From contig CAAFZX010000038.1 of NCBI GenBank assembly GCA_900767675.1, positions 31,416 through 95,415 on the forward strand: a stretch of 64,000 bases of DNA. The letters are read 5' to 3'. Origin of the DNA: an uncultured Collinsella sp. (GTDB taxonomy: Bacteria; Actinomycetota; Coriobacteriia; Coriobacteriales; Coriobacteriaceae). A program made the position numbers and the translations under genes. This document shows positions 38,928 to 48,063 of this stretch, piece by piece (within the stretch, counting starts at the first letter, position 1; each line of letters starts with the position of its first letter). The notes beneath the pieces are model-generated. The model saw only the letters and a list, made by a program, of their open reading frames with translations. It was not told where the DNA came from and did no database searches.

Positions 38928-40004
38928 ATGAGTCTGATTGATGATCTGGTCAAACTCGAGGAAGAGGCCAAGGAGCTCGTCGCAGGCGCCGACGACGCAG
39001 CCAAGCTCGAGGCTGCGCGCGTTGAGCTGCTAGGCCGCAAGGGCCGCATCACCGGCCTGATGCGCATGATGGGCAAGCTCGCCCCCGAGGATCGTCCCGT
39101 GATGGGCAAGCGAGCCAACGAGATGCGCCAGCTGATTGAGGGCATGCTCGACGAGCGCACCACCGAGATGAAGGCCGCCGCCCTCAAGCGCGCACTGGAG
39201 CACGACGCCGTCGACATCACGCTGCCGGGCATCCGTCCGCAGATCGGCCACCAGCACCTGATCAAGCAGATTATCGAGGAGGCCGAGGACATCTTCTGCG
39301 GCATCGGCTACACCGTCGAGTCCGGCCCCATGGTCGACACCTCCTACTACAACTTCACCGCGCTCAACGCCCCCATGGATCACCCGAGCCGCTCGGCCCG
39401 CGATACCTTCTACGTGGTCGACAACAACCCCGGCAGCGTCGCGCACCCCGAGGCTCACGCCCACGGCGAGTCCGACGTGCTGCTGCGCACCCAGACTTCG
39501 GGCGTGCAGATCCACACTATGGAGTCGCAGAAGCCGCCCATCTACATGATCTGCCCGGGCACCGTCTACCGTCCCGACACGGCCGACGCCTGCCACCTGC
39601 CGCAGTTCAACCAGATCGAGGGCCTGGTCGTCGACGAGGGCATCACTTTTGGCGACCTCAAGGGCACGCTCGACTACTTTGTTAAGTGCATGTTTGGCGA
39701 GGATCGCAAGACGCGTTACCGCCCGCACTTCTTCCCCTTCACCGAGCCTTCCTGCGAGGTGGACGTGAGCTGCCACGTGTGCGGCGGCAAGGGCTGCAAC
39801 TTCTGCAAGCATAGCGGCTGGATCGAGATCCTGGGCTGCGGCATGGTTGACCCCAACGTCCTGATCAACTGCGGCATCGACCCCGAGAAGTACACCGGCT
39901 TTGCCTTTGGTATTGGCGCCGAGCGCGTCGCGGCCCTGCGCTACGACCTGCCGGATCTGCGAACCCTGATGACGGGCGATATGCGCTTCTTAAATCAGTT
40001 CTAG
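38928..40004 (+). CDS. pheS: Phenylalanyl-tRNA synthetase alpha subunit
   Basis: A 358-residue catalytic subunit that charges tRNA-Phe. The N-terminal coiled coil (residues 1-80) leads into the class II core with motif 2-type I-C-P-G-T-V-Y-R and motif 3 G-F-A-F-G-I-G-A-E-R. An intact C-H-V-C/C-N-F-C pair near residue 285 may bind zinc. The start follows AAAGGGAAGAC. Upstream in-frame sequence is T-box RNA, not protein. It is regulated by the T-box and followed by pheT. Confidence 0.97.
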   Translation: MSLIDDLVKLEEEAKELVAGADDAAKLEAARVELLGRKGRITGLMRMMGKLAPEDRPVMGKRANEMRQLIEGMLDERTTEMKAAALKRALEHDAVDITLPGIRPQIGHQHLIKQIIEEAEDIFCGIGYTVESGPMVDTSYYNFTALNAPMDHPSRSARDTFYVVDNNPGSVAHPEAHAHGESDVLLRTQTSGVQIHTMESQKPPIYMICPGTVYRPDTADACHLPQFNQIEGLVVDEGITFGDLKGTLDYFVKCMFGEDRKTRYRPHFFPFTEPSCEVDVSCHVCGGKGCNFCKHSGWIEILGCGMVDPNVLINCGIDPEKYTGFAFGIGAERVAALRYDLPDLRTLMTGDMRFLNQF

Positions 40005-40010
40005 TCCCGG

Positions 40011-40110
40011 CGGCTTTCCCAAGCACCGCACCTTGCCTTTCAATCGTCGGTTGCGTACTAAGTACGCGGCCCTCCTCTTTCAAGGCAATCTGCGGCACTT
40101 GGAAAACCCG
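40011..40110. repeat. Long imperfect hairpin between pheS and pheT
   Basis: The left arm (tttcccaagcaccgca...ttgccttt) pairs with the right arm (aaggcaa...tgcggcacttggaaaa) with few mismatches across ~45 bp each side. It lies wholly in the pheS-pheT gap with no T run. It may modulate the subunit ratio or be a REP-like element. Confidence 0.6.
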
Positions 40111-40164
40111 TCTCCGTTGCAGTTTTCCGGCTCAAAGCCGCATTTATGAAAGGAGACCAGTTAG

Positions 40165-42618
40165 ATGCGTGTTTCTTACGACTGGCTCAAGACCATGATC
40201 GATATTCCGGAGGATCCCAAGACCCTTTCGGACGAATATATCCGTACCGGTACCGAGGTCGAGGCGATCGACACCGTGGGCGAGTCCTTCGACCACGTGG
40301 TGACCGCCAAGGTGCTCACCAAGACCCCGCACCCCGATAGCGACCACATGTATGTGTGCTCGGTCGATGTGGGCGACAAGAACCTCGACGCCGACGGCAA
40401 CCCCGCTCCGCTGCAGATCGTCTGTGGCGCGCAGAACTTCGAGGCCGGCGACCATATCGTCACGGCCATGATCGGCGCCGTGCTTCCCGGCGACGTCAAG
40501 ATCAAGAAGAGCAAGCTTCGCGGCGTCGTGTCCATGGGCATGAACTGCTCCGCGCGCGAGCTCGGCCTGGGCGGCGACCACTCCGGCATCATGATCCTGC
40601 CCGAGGATACGCCCTGCGGCATGCCGTTTGCCGAGTACGTGGGCTCGAGCGACACCGTGCTCGACTGCGAGATCACGCCCAACCGTCCCGACTGCCTGTC
40701 CATGATCGGCATGGCCCGCGAGACCGGCGCCATCTTCGACCGCGATTTCCACGTTGAGCTGCCTGCCATCAAGGTGGAGACCGGCCGCGCGACCGACGAC
40801 GAGCTTTCCGTCGAGATCGCCGACGAGGGTCTGTGCGACCGCTACGTCGCCCGCATCGTGCGTAACGTGAAGGTCGGTCCGTCGCCCGACTGGATGGTCA
40901 AGCGCCTCAACGCCCTGGGCGTGCGCCCGCACAACAACATCGTCGACATCACCAACTACGTGATGATGCTCACCGGTCAGCCGCTGCACACCTTTGACCT
41001 GGACACCTTTGCCGAGCGCGAGGGCAGGCGTCGCGTGGTGGTTCGCGCCGCCCAGCAAGATGAGAAGTTCACGACGCTCGACGGCGAGGAACGCACGCTC
41101 GACGCCGGCATGGGTCTCATCACCGACGGCGAGCGCCCCGTGGCGTTGGCCGGCGTTATGGGCGGCATGGATTCCGAGATCGAGGACGACACCGTCGACG
41201 TGATGGTCGAGAGCGCCTGCTTCAACGCCGGTCGCACCTCGCACACCAGCCGCGACCTGTCGCTGATCTCCGACGCCTCCATTCGCTTTGAGCGCCAGGT
41301 TGACGAGACCGGCTGCGTGGATGTCGCCAACGTCACGTGCGCGCTCATCGAGGAGATTGCCGGCGGCGAGGTTGCTCCCGGTTATGTCGACGTTTTCCCC
41401 GCGCCCAAGACCATCGACAGCATTAAGCTGCGCCTGGCCCGCGTGCACGCCATCTGCGGTGCCGATATCGAGCCCAACTTTATCGAGCGTTCGCTCACCC
41501 GTCTGGGCTGCACCGTCGAGCGCGACGGCGAGGACTTTATGGTTACCCCGCCGAGCTTCCGCCCCGACCTACCGCGCGAGATTGACCTGATCGAGGAGGT
41601 CCTGCGCCTATGGGGCATGGGCCGCGTGACGGCGACCATCCCGGCTGCCAAGAACCACATCGGCGGCCTGACCCGTGAGCAAAAGCTCACCCGCAAGGTC
41701 GGCGAGATCCTGCGCGCCTGCGGCCTTAATGAGACCACGACCTTTGGCTTTGCCGCCCCGGGCGACCTGGAGAAGATCGGCATGTCCACCGAAGGCCGCG
41801 GTTGCCCCGTGGTGCTCATGAACCCGCTGGTAGCCGAGCAGACCGAGATGCGCCGCTCGCTGTTGCCAGGCCTGCTGCAGTCCGTTGCCTATAACGAGGC
41901 CCACGGCACGCCCAACGTGCACCTGTACGAGGTCGGCAGCCTGTTCCACGGTCGCGAGAACGCCAGCCTGCCCAAGGAGACCAAGTCCGTCGCGGGTGTG
42001 CTCTCGGGCCAGTGGAGCGAGCAGTCTTGGAACATGAAGTACCGTAAACTGCGTTTCTTCTTTGGCAAGGGTATCGTCGAGGAGCTGCTCGCCCAGCTGC
42101 GCATCGAGAAGGTTCGCTTCCGTCCCGTCGAGGGCGAGGGCTATGCCTTTTTGCAGCCGGGTCGTGCGGCCGAGGTTCTGTCCGGCGGCACCGTGCTGGG
42201 TTGGGTCGGCGAGATCCACCCCGAGGCGCGCGAGGCCTGCGGCATCGACGAGGTTGTCGTTGCCTTTGAGCTTGACCTGGACAAGCTGATCAAGGGCGCC
42301 CGCAACCAGGAGAACTATCGCGAGTTCTCGCAGTACCCGGCTGTTGAGCACGATCTTGCCATTGTGGTCGACAACGCCGTGACTTGCGAGGACCTTGAGC
42401 GTCGCATCACCAGCGCCGGCGGCAAGCTGCTCGAGGGCGTGCGCCTGTTCGATGTCTACCGCGATCCGGTCCGCATCGGCAAGGGCAAGAAGTCCATGGC
42501 CTTCGCGCTCACGTATCGCTCGGACGACCACACGCTTACCAGCGAAGAGGTCGAGAAGGCGCACCAGAAGATCGTCACCAAGGTGTGCAAGGGCGTAAAC
42601 GGCGAGGTCCGCTCGTAA
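40165..42618 (+). CDS. pheT: Phenylalanyl-tRNA synthetase beta subunit
   Basis: An 817-residue beta subunit, the normal bacterial length. Residues ~40-150 are the EMAP-II/OB-type tRNA-binding domain (H-P-D-S-D-H). The B3/B4 editing region has D-I-T-N-Y-V-M. B5 and the core follow, and a C-terminal ferredoxin-fold anticodon-binding domain starts at F-S-Q-Y-P-A-V-E-H-D-L-A. Start at AAAGGAG. It forms the alpha2-beta2 enzyme with PheS and is under the same T-box. Confidence 0.97.
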   Translation: MRVSYDWLKTMIDIPEDPKTLSDEYIRTGTEVEAIDTVGESFDHVVTAKVLTKTPHPDSDHMYVCSVDVGDKNLDADGNPAPLQIVCGAQNFEAGDHIVTAMIGAVLPGDVKIKKSKLRGVVSMGMNCSARELGLGGDHSGIMILPEDTPCGMPFAEYVGSSDTVLDCEITPNRPDCLSMIGMARETGAIFDRDFHVELPAIKVETGRATDDELSVEIADEGLCDRYVARIVRNVKVGPSPDWMVKRLNALGVRPHNNIVDITNYVMMLTGQPLHTFDLDTFAEREGRRRVVVRAAQQDEKFTTLDGEERTLDAGMGLITDGERPVALAGVMGGMDSEIEDDTVDVMVESACFNAGRTSHTSRDLSLISDASIRFERQVDETGCVDVANVTCALIEEIAGGEVAPGYVDVFPAPKTIDSIKLRLARVHAICGADIEPNFIERSLTRLGCTVERDGEDFMVTPPSFRPDLPREIDLIEEVLRLWGMGRVTATIPAAKNHIGGLTREQKLTRKVGEILRACGLNETTTFGFAAPGDLEKIGMSTEGRGCPVVLMNPLVAEQTEMRRSLLPGLLQSVAYNEAHGTPNVHLYEVGSLFHGRENASLPKETKSVAGVLSGQWSEQSWNMKYRKLRFFFGKGIVEELLAQLRIEKVRFRPVEGEGYAFLQPGRAAEVLSGGTVLGWVGEIHPEAREACGIDEVVVAFELDLDKLIKGARNQENYREFSQYPAVEHDLAIVVDNAVTCEDLERRITSAGGKLLEGVRLFDVYRDPVRIGKGKKSMAFALTYRSDDHTLTSEEVEKAHQKIVTKVCKGVNGEVRS

Positions 42619-42630
42619 TCTTTGCTGTTC

Positions 42631-42725
42631 GGAACCCGCCCCCTGCGGGGTTTTCACGGCAACGTCCTCGCCGCTTCGCGGCTGCGGGATGTTGCCTTAG
42701 AAAACCCCTCTCGGGGGCGGGTTCC
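42631..42725. repeat. Long hairpin after pheT (shares core with 52672-52761)
   Basis: The outer arms ggaacccgcccc.../...gggcgggttcc and inner arms ggggttttc/gaaaacccc and ggcaac/gttgcc pair. The tip ctcgccgc-ttc-gcggctgcggg is almost identical to the tip of the hairpin after the P-type ATPase gene. There is no T run. Confidence 0.65.
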
Positions 42726-42854
42726 TGCGTTAACCTTGTTGCGAGCGGACCGCACCTTCTTCCGGGTGACCGGAAAGTTGGGAGTGCATGGGCCCTTTAT
42801 TGGGCGGTGCGTGGACCTGGGCTAATAACGTACGTATTGCAAGGGCGTGCTGCG

Positions 42855-42920
42855 TTGTGGGCGGTGCGCCTTTTTGTTAGTATGCAGAGTCGGTGTTACG
42901 GATTGTTGGAAACGTAACAC
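42855..42920 (+). promoter_or_regulatory. Promoter with palindromic operator before cbiM
   Basis: -35 TTGTGG (42855-42860), 17-bp spacer, -10 TAGTAT (42878-42883). Overlapping the start region, GTGTTACG (42893-42900) and CGTAACAC (42913-42920) form a perfect 8-bp inverted repeat with 12-bp spacer, a layout expected for a metal-responsive repressor. No cobalamin riboswitch sequence is seen in the leader. Confidence 0.5.
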
Positions 42921-42944
42921 ACAACGTTCTGATTGAGAGGGCTC

Positions 42945-44027
42945 ATGCATATTCCCGATAATTATCTGTCCCCGCAGACCGATGCCGTTATGGCGGTGGC
43001 GATGGTGCCCGTATGGGTTCACTGCATCAAAAAGGTGCGCGCCACGCTCGATCGCGAGCATATGGCGTTCCTGGGCATCTGCGCCGCATTCTCCTTCTTG
43101 CTCATGATGTTCAACGTTCCGCTGCCCGGCGGTACCACTGGTCACGCCGTCGGCGGCGCACTCATCGCGCTGCTGCTGGGCCCCGAGGCCGCGGCTATTG
43201 CTGTCTCGGTCGCTCTGGCGCTGCAGGCGCTGCTGTTTGGCGACGGCGGCGTTCTGTCGTTTGGCGCCAACTGCTTTAACATGGCCTTTGTGCTGCCGTT
43301 TGTCGCTGCTATCGTGTTCCGTGCGCTCAACAGCCGTCTGCACGACAAGAGCTGGGGCACCTCGGTTTCTGCCATCGTGAGCGGTTGGGTCGGCCTGTGC
43401 CTGGCGGCCCTGTGCGCGGCAATCGAGTTTGGTATTCAGCCGATGCTCTTCACCAACGCTTCGGGCGCCCCTCTGTACTGCCCCTTCCCGCTGTCCGTGG
43501 CTATTCCGGCCATGTTGATCCCGCATATGCTGGTTGCCGGCGTGATCGAGGGCGTGGCGACGGCCGCCATCTACGGCTTCATTAAGAAGACGGCGCCGAG
43601 CATTATCGTCGGCCCCGAAGCCGCCGATGGCCAGCTTGCCGCCGATGGTACCGCCAAGAAGACTTCCCTGATTCCCACGCTCATTCTGGTCGCCGTGCTT
43701 GTCGTGGCTACGCCGCTCGGCTTGCTCGCCACCGGTGACGCCTGGGGTGAGTGGGACGCCGAGGGCGCCGCGACCGCCGTTCAGGAGGCTGGCGACGACA
43801 GCCTGCAGGCTTCGGTCGGCCTCGACACCCCGACCTTTGCCGACGCCCTGCCCACGGGCGATTATCTGCAGGCCTATTCCGAGGAGCAGGGCCTTGGCTT
43901 TGCCGGCCAGGCTGCGATGTATATTCTTTCGGGCGTGATTGGCGTGGCGGTGCTCACCATCACATTCCGCCTGGTCTCGCTGACGGTCAAGGAAAGCGGT
44001 GCTCATGGCAATAGCCGAGCTGCCTAG
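42945..44027 (+). CDS. cbiM: Cobalt/nickel ECF transporter S component CbiM, with fused C-terminal membrane domain
   Basis: A ~360-residue membrane protein. It starts M-H-I-P-D-N-Y-L, where His2 and the free amino end are metal ligands in CbiM/NikM. Residues 1-225 are the CbiM core. The following ~135 residues hold two more membrane segments with T-P-L-G-L-L-A and an exported loop, like the small subunit (CbiN/NikN) fused in many species. The ATG at 42945 is required for His2. Co2+ supply would feed cobalamin synthesis; Ni2+ is an alternative. Confidence 0.92.
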   Translation: MHIPDNYLSPQTDAVMAVAMVPVWVHCIKKVRATLDREHMAFLGICAAFSFLLMMFNVPLPGGTTGHAVGGALIALLLGPEAAAIAVSVALALQALLFGDGGVLSFGANCFNMAFVLPFVAAIVFRALNSRLHDKSWGTSVSAIVSGWVGLCLAALCAAIEFGIQPMLFTNASGAPLYCPFPLSVAIPAMLIPHMLVAGVIEGVATAAIYGFIKKTAPSIIVGPEAADGQLAADGTAKKTSLIPTLILVAVLVVATPLGLLATGDAWGEWDAEGAATAVQEAGDDSLQASVGLDTPTFADALPTGDYLQAYSEEQGLGFAGQAAMYILSGVIGVAVLTITFRLVSLTVKESGAHGNSRAA

Positions 44028-44841
44028 TTGGCTTGCGGCCGAGGAGCGTTACGAGCCCGCGGGGGCTCGGCATCGTGTGATGCAAAAGAATGTCCTGCAC
44101 CTGGCGAGCCTGCTTGAGCGGGTTCGCCTGGGTGGAGGCGCGCACGAGGGCGGGTCGATGGTCGACCGCGCCCTTTCTTGCGTTTCGGCTCCGGTGCGCC
44201 TGGTGGGGATGTTCGTTTGCGTCCTGTGCGTGTGTCTGACGCAGAGCCCGCTGTACCTCATGTTGATGGCGGCCATCGCGCTGGTGCTCGTTGCCGTGCG
44301 CCCCGTACGCGGGCTGCGTGCGACCTTTGTACCGGCGCTCGGCGCCACGGGGCTTGCGGTGGTTCTGGCACTGCCTGCCCTGCTGCTGGGCGCTTCTGCC
44401 GCGGGCGCCATGCTCAAGATCGCGCTCAAGACGTTCATTAACGTGTCGTTCGTGCTGGGCGTTTCGTGGACGCTCACCTGGAGCCGCATGTCGGCGGCGC
44501 TCAAGACGCTACAGCTGCCCGACGAGGTCATCTTTACGTTTGATATGGCGCTCAAGCACATCGAGGTGCTGGGACGCACGGCGCACGATCTGACCGAATC
44601 GGTCATGCTGCGCAGTGTGGGTCGTGCGCCTGCGGGTTTTTCGCGTACCGATTCGATCGCGGGTATCATGGGCATGACCTTTATCAAGGCGATGGAATGC
44701 AGCCGCGCGATGGACGAGGCTATGCTTTGCCGTGGCTTTGCCGGTGCGTATCCGACTCCCGCGCGGAGCGGCTTTGGCTGGCGCGATGCGGTCTATGCGG
44801 TCGTCGTGGTGCTGCTCGCCGTGTTGTGCGCGGTGCTGTAG
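44005..44841 (+). CDS. cbiQ: ECF transporter T component CbiQ
   Basis: A 278-residue membrane coupling protein with five or six hydrophobic segments in the first 180 residues. It has a cytoplasmic coupling helix with A-M-L-C-R-G-F, the Ala-Arg-Gly motif that grips the ATPase. It overlaps the end of cbiM by 23 nt, so translation is coupled. A GTG two codons earlier is an alternative start. Confidence 0.9.
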   Translation: MAIAELPSWLAAEERYEPAGARHRVMQKNVLHLASLLERVRLGGGAHEGGSMVDRALSCVSAPVRLVGMFVCVLCVCLTQSPLYLMLMAAIALVLVAVRPVRGLRATFVPALGATGLAVVLALPALLLGASAAGAMLKIALKTFINVSFVLGVSWTLTWSRMSAALKTLQLPDEVIFTFDMALKHIEVLGRTAHDLTESVMLRSVGRAPAGFSRTDSIAGIMGMTFIKAMECSRAMDEAMLCRGFAGAYPTPARSGFGWRDAVYAVVVVLLAVLCAVL

Positions 44842-44885
44842 CGCGGGCGGCCGAGCCGTCGATGTGGATAGGGAAGGGCGACGTT

Positions 44886-45656
44886 TTGGCAAACGATACG
44901 AATGACGTGATGGGCGTGAGCGGTGCTACTGGCGCCAAGAGCGTGCCGCTCATCGAGTTTCGCGACGTGCTGTTCTCCTATGCGGGGCATACGGTTGTCG
45001 ATGGTGTGTCGCTGCAGGTCGATCGTGGTGAACTCGTTGCCCTACTCGGTCCCAACGGCTGCGGTAAGACGACGATTATGCGCCTTATCAACGGTCTTGA
45101 ACTAGCGGACGCGGGTGCGTACCTGTTTGACGGGCACGTGATCGATGCGGCATATCTCAAGGATTCCGCAGCCGCTCAGCGTTTTCATCAGCGCGTGGGC
45201 TTTGTGTTCCAGAATGCCGACGCCCAGCTGTTCTGCGCTACGGTGGGCGAGGAAGTTGCTTTTGGCCCCGCGCAGATGGGGCTGCCGACAGACGAGCTCG
45301 AGCGCCGCGTCCGCGATGCCATGGAGCTGTTCCAGGTTGCCGATCTGGTCGATGCCTCGCCCTATCAGCTTTCGGGCGGGCAAAAGAAGCGCGTTGCGCT
45401 GGCTGCGGTGGTGTCGATGAACCCCGATATCCTAGTGCTCGATGAGCCCACCAACGGGCTCGATGAGGACTCGTGCGACATCGTAGTCAACTTTTTGCTG
45501 GCCTACGTTGCTGCCGGTAAGACGGTTTTGATGAGTACGCACCATCAAGATTTGGTGCGCCGCCTGGAGGCCCGTGCCATCTATATCGATCGATATCACC
45601 ATGTGGTCGAGGCGCCCGTGCCGTCGTATGGAACCGAAAGCGGTGCTGCGGAATAG
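44886..45656 (+). CDS. cbiO: ECF transporter ATP-binding protein CbiO
   Basis: A ~256-residue ABC ATPase driving metal uptake. Walker A is G-P-N-G-C-G-K-T-T; the Q-loop lies in V-F-Q-N-A-D-A-Q-L-F; the signature is L-S-G-G-Q-K-K-R; Walker B is I-L-V-L-D-E-P-T; the H-switch is S-T-H-H. A TTG start at 44886 is chosen because AAGGG lies 8 nt upstream; an ATG at 44862 has no such site. It completes the CbiMQO set with only short gaps. Confidence 0.9.
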   Translation: MANDTNDVMGVSGATGAKSVPLIEFRDVLFSYAGHTVVDGVSLQVDRGELVALLGPNGCGKTTIMRLINGLELADAGAYLFDGHVIDAAYLKDSAAAQRFHQRVGFVFQNADAQLFCATVGEEVAFGPAQMGLPTDELERRVRDAMELFQVADLVDASPYQLSGGQKKRVALAAVVSMNPDILVLDEPTNGLDEDSCDIVVNFLLAYVAAGKTVLMSTHHQDLVRRLEARAIYIDRYHHVVEAPVPSYGTESGAAE

Positions 45657-45736
45657 TTGCTGCGTAGGGTATGTATGGCCGCCTGTGCGACTCTGCCGTG
45701 AATGGTATAGTTATCCGGGTTTTTACGGGGGTGGCT

Positions 45737-46585
45737 ATGCCAAGTTGGAATATTCATATCGCTCAGACGGAACGACTGCTGGGGCGCGCCGGCGCGCTTG
45801 CCGATAACGTGCGCGACCGCAATGCCTTTTTGTTTGGCTGCGTGGTTCCGGACATTTTTGTGGGCTATATGGTTCCTGGGATCGCCGATCCCATCCCGTA
45901 TCGCATCACGCATTTTGCCAAGCCGGAGCCTATCCCCAAGCCGCGCGAGCATGAGTTTTGGGATACCTATGTGGCGCCGCTGATCAAAGGTGCACCGGCG
46001 GGTGCGCCGGCTGCGGCGACCTCGATTGTCGAGGAGCGCGAGCGACTCAATCGGGTGCACTATCCGCAGCGCTACAAGGACGCCGAGCCGGTTACCGGCC
46101 CCGGTGCCAGCGAGCTTTCGCTCGCGCCCGAAGACGTGGCGCAGTCGTTGCTCGATCTGACGCTGGGCGTTTGGTCGCATCTGGTGGCCGACACTGTGTG
46201 GAACACCCGCGTGAACCAGTACCTCGAGGCGCATGGCGGCAAACCGTGTGAGGAGTTCCGCATCAAGAAGCAGGGCGACTTTGACTGGTTTGGCAAGACG
46301 CTCGGCATCGTTTCCATCCCGCGCGCAACCGACCGCCTCTATACCGCGGCTGCCCAGTTTGGTCAGTATGCAATCCCGCAAGAGTATGTGCTCAAGACCA
46401 TTGGCGTCATGCACGAGATCGTGCGCGAAAACCCCGGCGAGCCGGATCACCCGCCGTACCGTCTGCTGACCGAAGCATTCTTTGACGCAACGTTTACCGA
46501 GGTCGTCGAGTTAACCGAGGCCGGTTTTGCGGCCCGTATCACATCGCCCGATACTCCGGCGCTGCCCCTGATCGCCAGCTGCTAG
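45737..46585 (+). CDS. Zinc-dependent phospholipase C-like protein
   Basis: A ~282-residue protein. The N terminus M-P-S-W-N-I-H-I-A and later L-G-V-W-S-H-L-V-A-D fit the alpha-helical zinc-dependent PLC/P1-nuclease fold, whose metal ligands include early Trp and His residues. No signal peptide precedes it, unlike secreted PLCs, so it is probably cytoplasmic with unknown substrate. The start at 45737 follows a GGGGGTGG site and places Trp near the N terminus as in the family. Confidence 0.7.
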   Translation: MPSWNIHIAQTERLLGRAGALADNVRDRNAFLFGCVVPDIFVGYMVPGIADPIPYRITHFAKPEPIPKPREHEFWDTYVAPLIKGAPAGAPAAATSIVEERERLNRVHYPQRYKDAEPVTGPGASELSLAPEDVAQSLLDLTLGVWSHLVADTVWNTRVNQYLEAHGGKPCEEFRIKKQGDFDWFGKTLGIVSIPRATDRLYTAAAQFGQYAIPQEYVLKTIGVMHEIVRENPGEPDHPPYRLLTEAFFDATFTEVVELTEAGFAARITSPDTPALPLIASC

Positions 46586-47642
46586 CTGCCCTGCCTGACA
46601 GCGAACAGGTTATCCCAATCGACCAGTAGCTCTTGCCGCAGAGTGTCTTCGGCGGTGCGCTCCTGCTTGGTCTTTGGGGTGTAGAGAAGCCCTGCCTTTT
46701 TATGGATGAGCTTGGCAAGGTAGTCAAAGCTCTTTTTGTCCTTGATCTGGTCGTAGGTAATTTGGATGACGTCGTAGCCCATGCTGGTGAGCGCGGTGGC
46801 GCGCTCGGCATCGGAGAGGCTCGCGGCTTCGCTGTCGTGGGCGGAACGGCCTTGGCATTCCAGAATGACGCCCATGCTGTCGGTGGCACTTTCGATGAGG
46901 ATATCGGCGTAACAGCAGGTTTTGTCATGCAGCGACCGCGCGGCTTCGCTGAGCGGGATGCGCACGTTATTTGCGATGTCGATATCCAGGCCGCCCTCGT
47001 CGCGGGGGAGCGAGACGAGCATGGACGTTTGGACCTCGAAGGGCGAGGCGGTCTGCCCTGTCATGCGTTCGGCGGCCCAACGGAGCTGCTTGACGCCGCG
47101 CAGGCCTGCGGCCTGCTTGGCGAACGCGGCGATATCCGCCGCGTTGGTCAGCGGGGCGCGGTGCCATTGCCCTTGGTGTCTTTAACGCGTTCCCAACCAC
47201 AGTTGGGTGGAATGAGCTGAAGGGATATCGCCTCATCAAGTTGCTGCTGCGCACGCTCGCAGGGCTCAAACACGGCAAACGAGCTGCACATCTCGTAGCA
47301 CGCCATGAGCAGCTGGTTGCGGGATACCTGCGTAGCAAGGTTGAGCAGCGTGAACTCCGGTGAAGTGACATCAAATCCATGTTCAGTTTGCCTATACGAT
47401 CCGGGAGGTGGTTCTTGACTCAGCAGACGGCTGTGAAAAAGCTTGCCGTTCGCGCGGTGTCCTCGTTCGCTCACGAATCTCCAGACCGGCTTGCCCAGCA
47501 GGTCTTCAAAGACTGGTTGTTGGGAGTAATGCACTAAGCGATGGTCATGATCGGGCGGCAGGATTGCCGGATAGAGTCCCAGTATCTGAGGCGGGATGCG
47601 ATAGTACTGGAAAGCTGTGGGTCCGCAAGCGAGAAATGACAT
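46582..47642 (-). pseudogene. Frameshifted AbiEi-like/nuclease-domain protein
   Basis: Two overlapping-phase halves read as one protein. The N-terminal half (47642-47148) has F-D-V-T-S-P-E-F-T-L-L-N-L-A, matching the plan of the 22937 protein. The C-terminal half (down to 46582) has Y-A-D-I-L-I-E and V-I-L-E-C-Q-G-R-S, like a PD-(D/E)xK nuclease end. The frame changes at ~47145-47160 in a GC-rich run (gcggggcgcggtgcc on the plus strand). The C half is open upstream of its first Met, which supports one ancestral gene. A sequencing error or programmed shift cannot be excluded. Confidence 0.65.
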
Positions 47643-47688
47643 AGCAATCCGATCGTTTGAGCGTTGTTTGGGCTAGATGGGCTATCGG

Positions 47689-47820
47689 TTTTCGGAAGTG
47701 CGGTGAAAAAGAGAAAGAGGCTAAGCACAAACGGCATTTGAGCCAACTTTATCAGGGGTTTTGTTGAAAGAAAAGGGCTTGTGCTCGGGGGTAAGCGATT
47801 TTTCCCCGCACTTCCGAAAA
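47689..47820. repeat. Inverted-repeat element with 22-bp arms
   Basis: ttttcggaagtgcggtgaaa.. (47689-47710) and its complement (47799-47820) match at all but one position across 22 bp with an 88-bp centre. The ~420-bp gap also contains a gctaaa/tttagc hairpin (47840-47855) and the pyk terminator; no gene is evident. Confidence 0.6.
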
Positions 47821-48000
47821 TGCGGTCAATTTGGACCTTGCTAAAACGATTTAGCAGTATTAGCTAAGGTGTGGTTTCGCCATCGGGCGGACACTTTTTG
47901 GAATGAGAATTCAATTTTTCGGCCCCGAGGGGCGATTCGGGCGTTTTTGGTAAAGAAATGAGCGCGTGCCTTGCCGCGCGGTAGGCATCGGCGAACAGAA

Positions 48001-48035
48001 AAAGGGCCCGGAAGGCGAAGCCTTCCGGGCCCTTT
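48001..48035 (-). terminator. pyk terminator
   Basis: aaagggcccggaaggc pairs perfectly with gccttccgggcccttt around gaa. On the minus strand it follows the pyk stop and extends into TTTTT. Confidence 0.9.
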
Positions 48036-48063
48036 GCAATGCAAGCGTGCTTGCAAGTGCGAT

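Noticed and set aside
42619..42944. Cobalamin riboswitch before cbiM
   Set aside because: I looked for the B12-box pattern in the leader and do not see it; a palindromic operator explains the region better.
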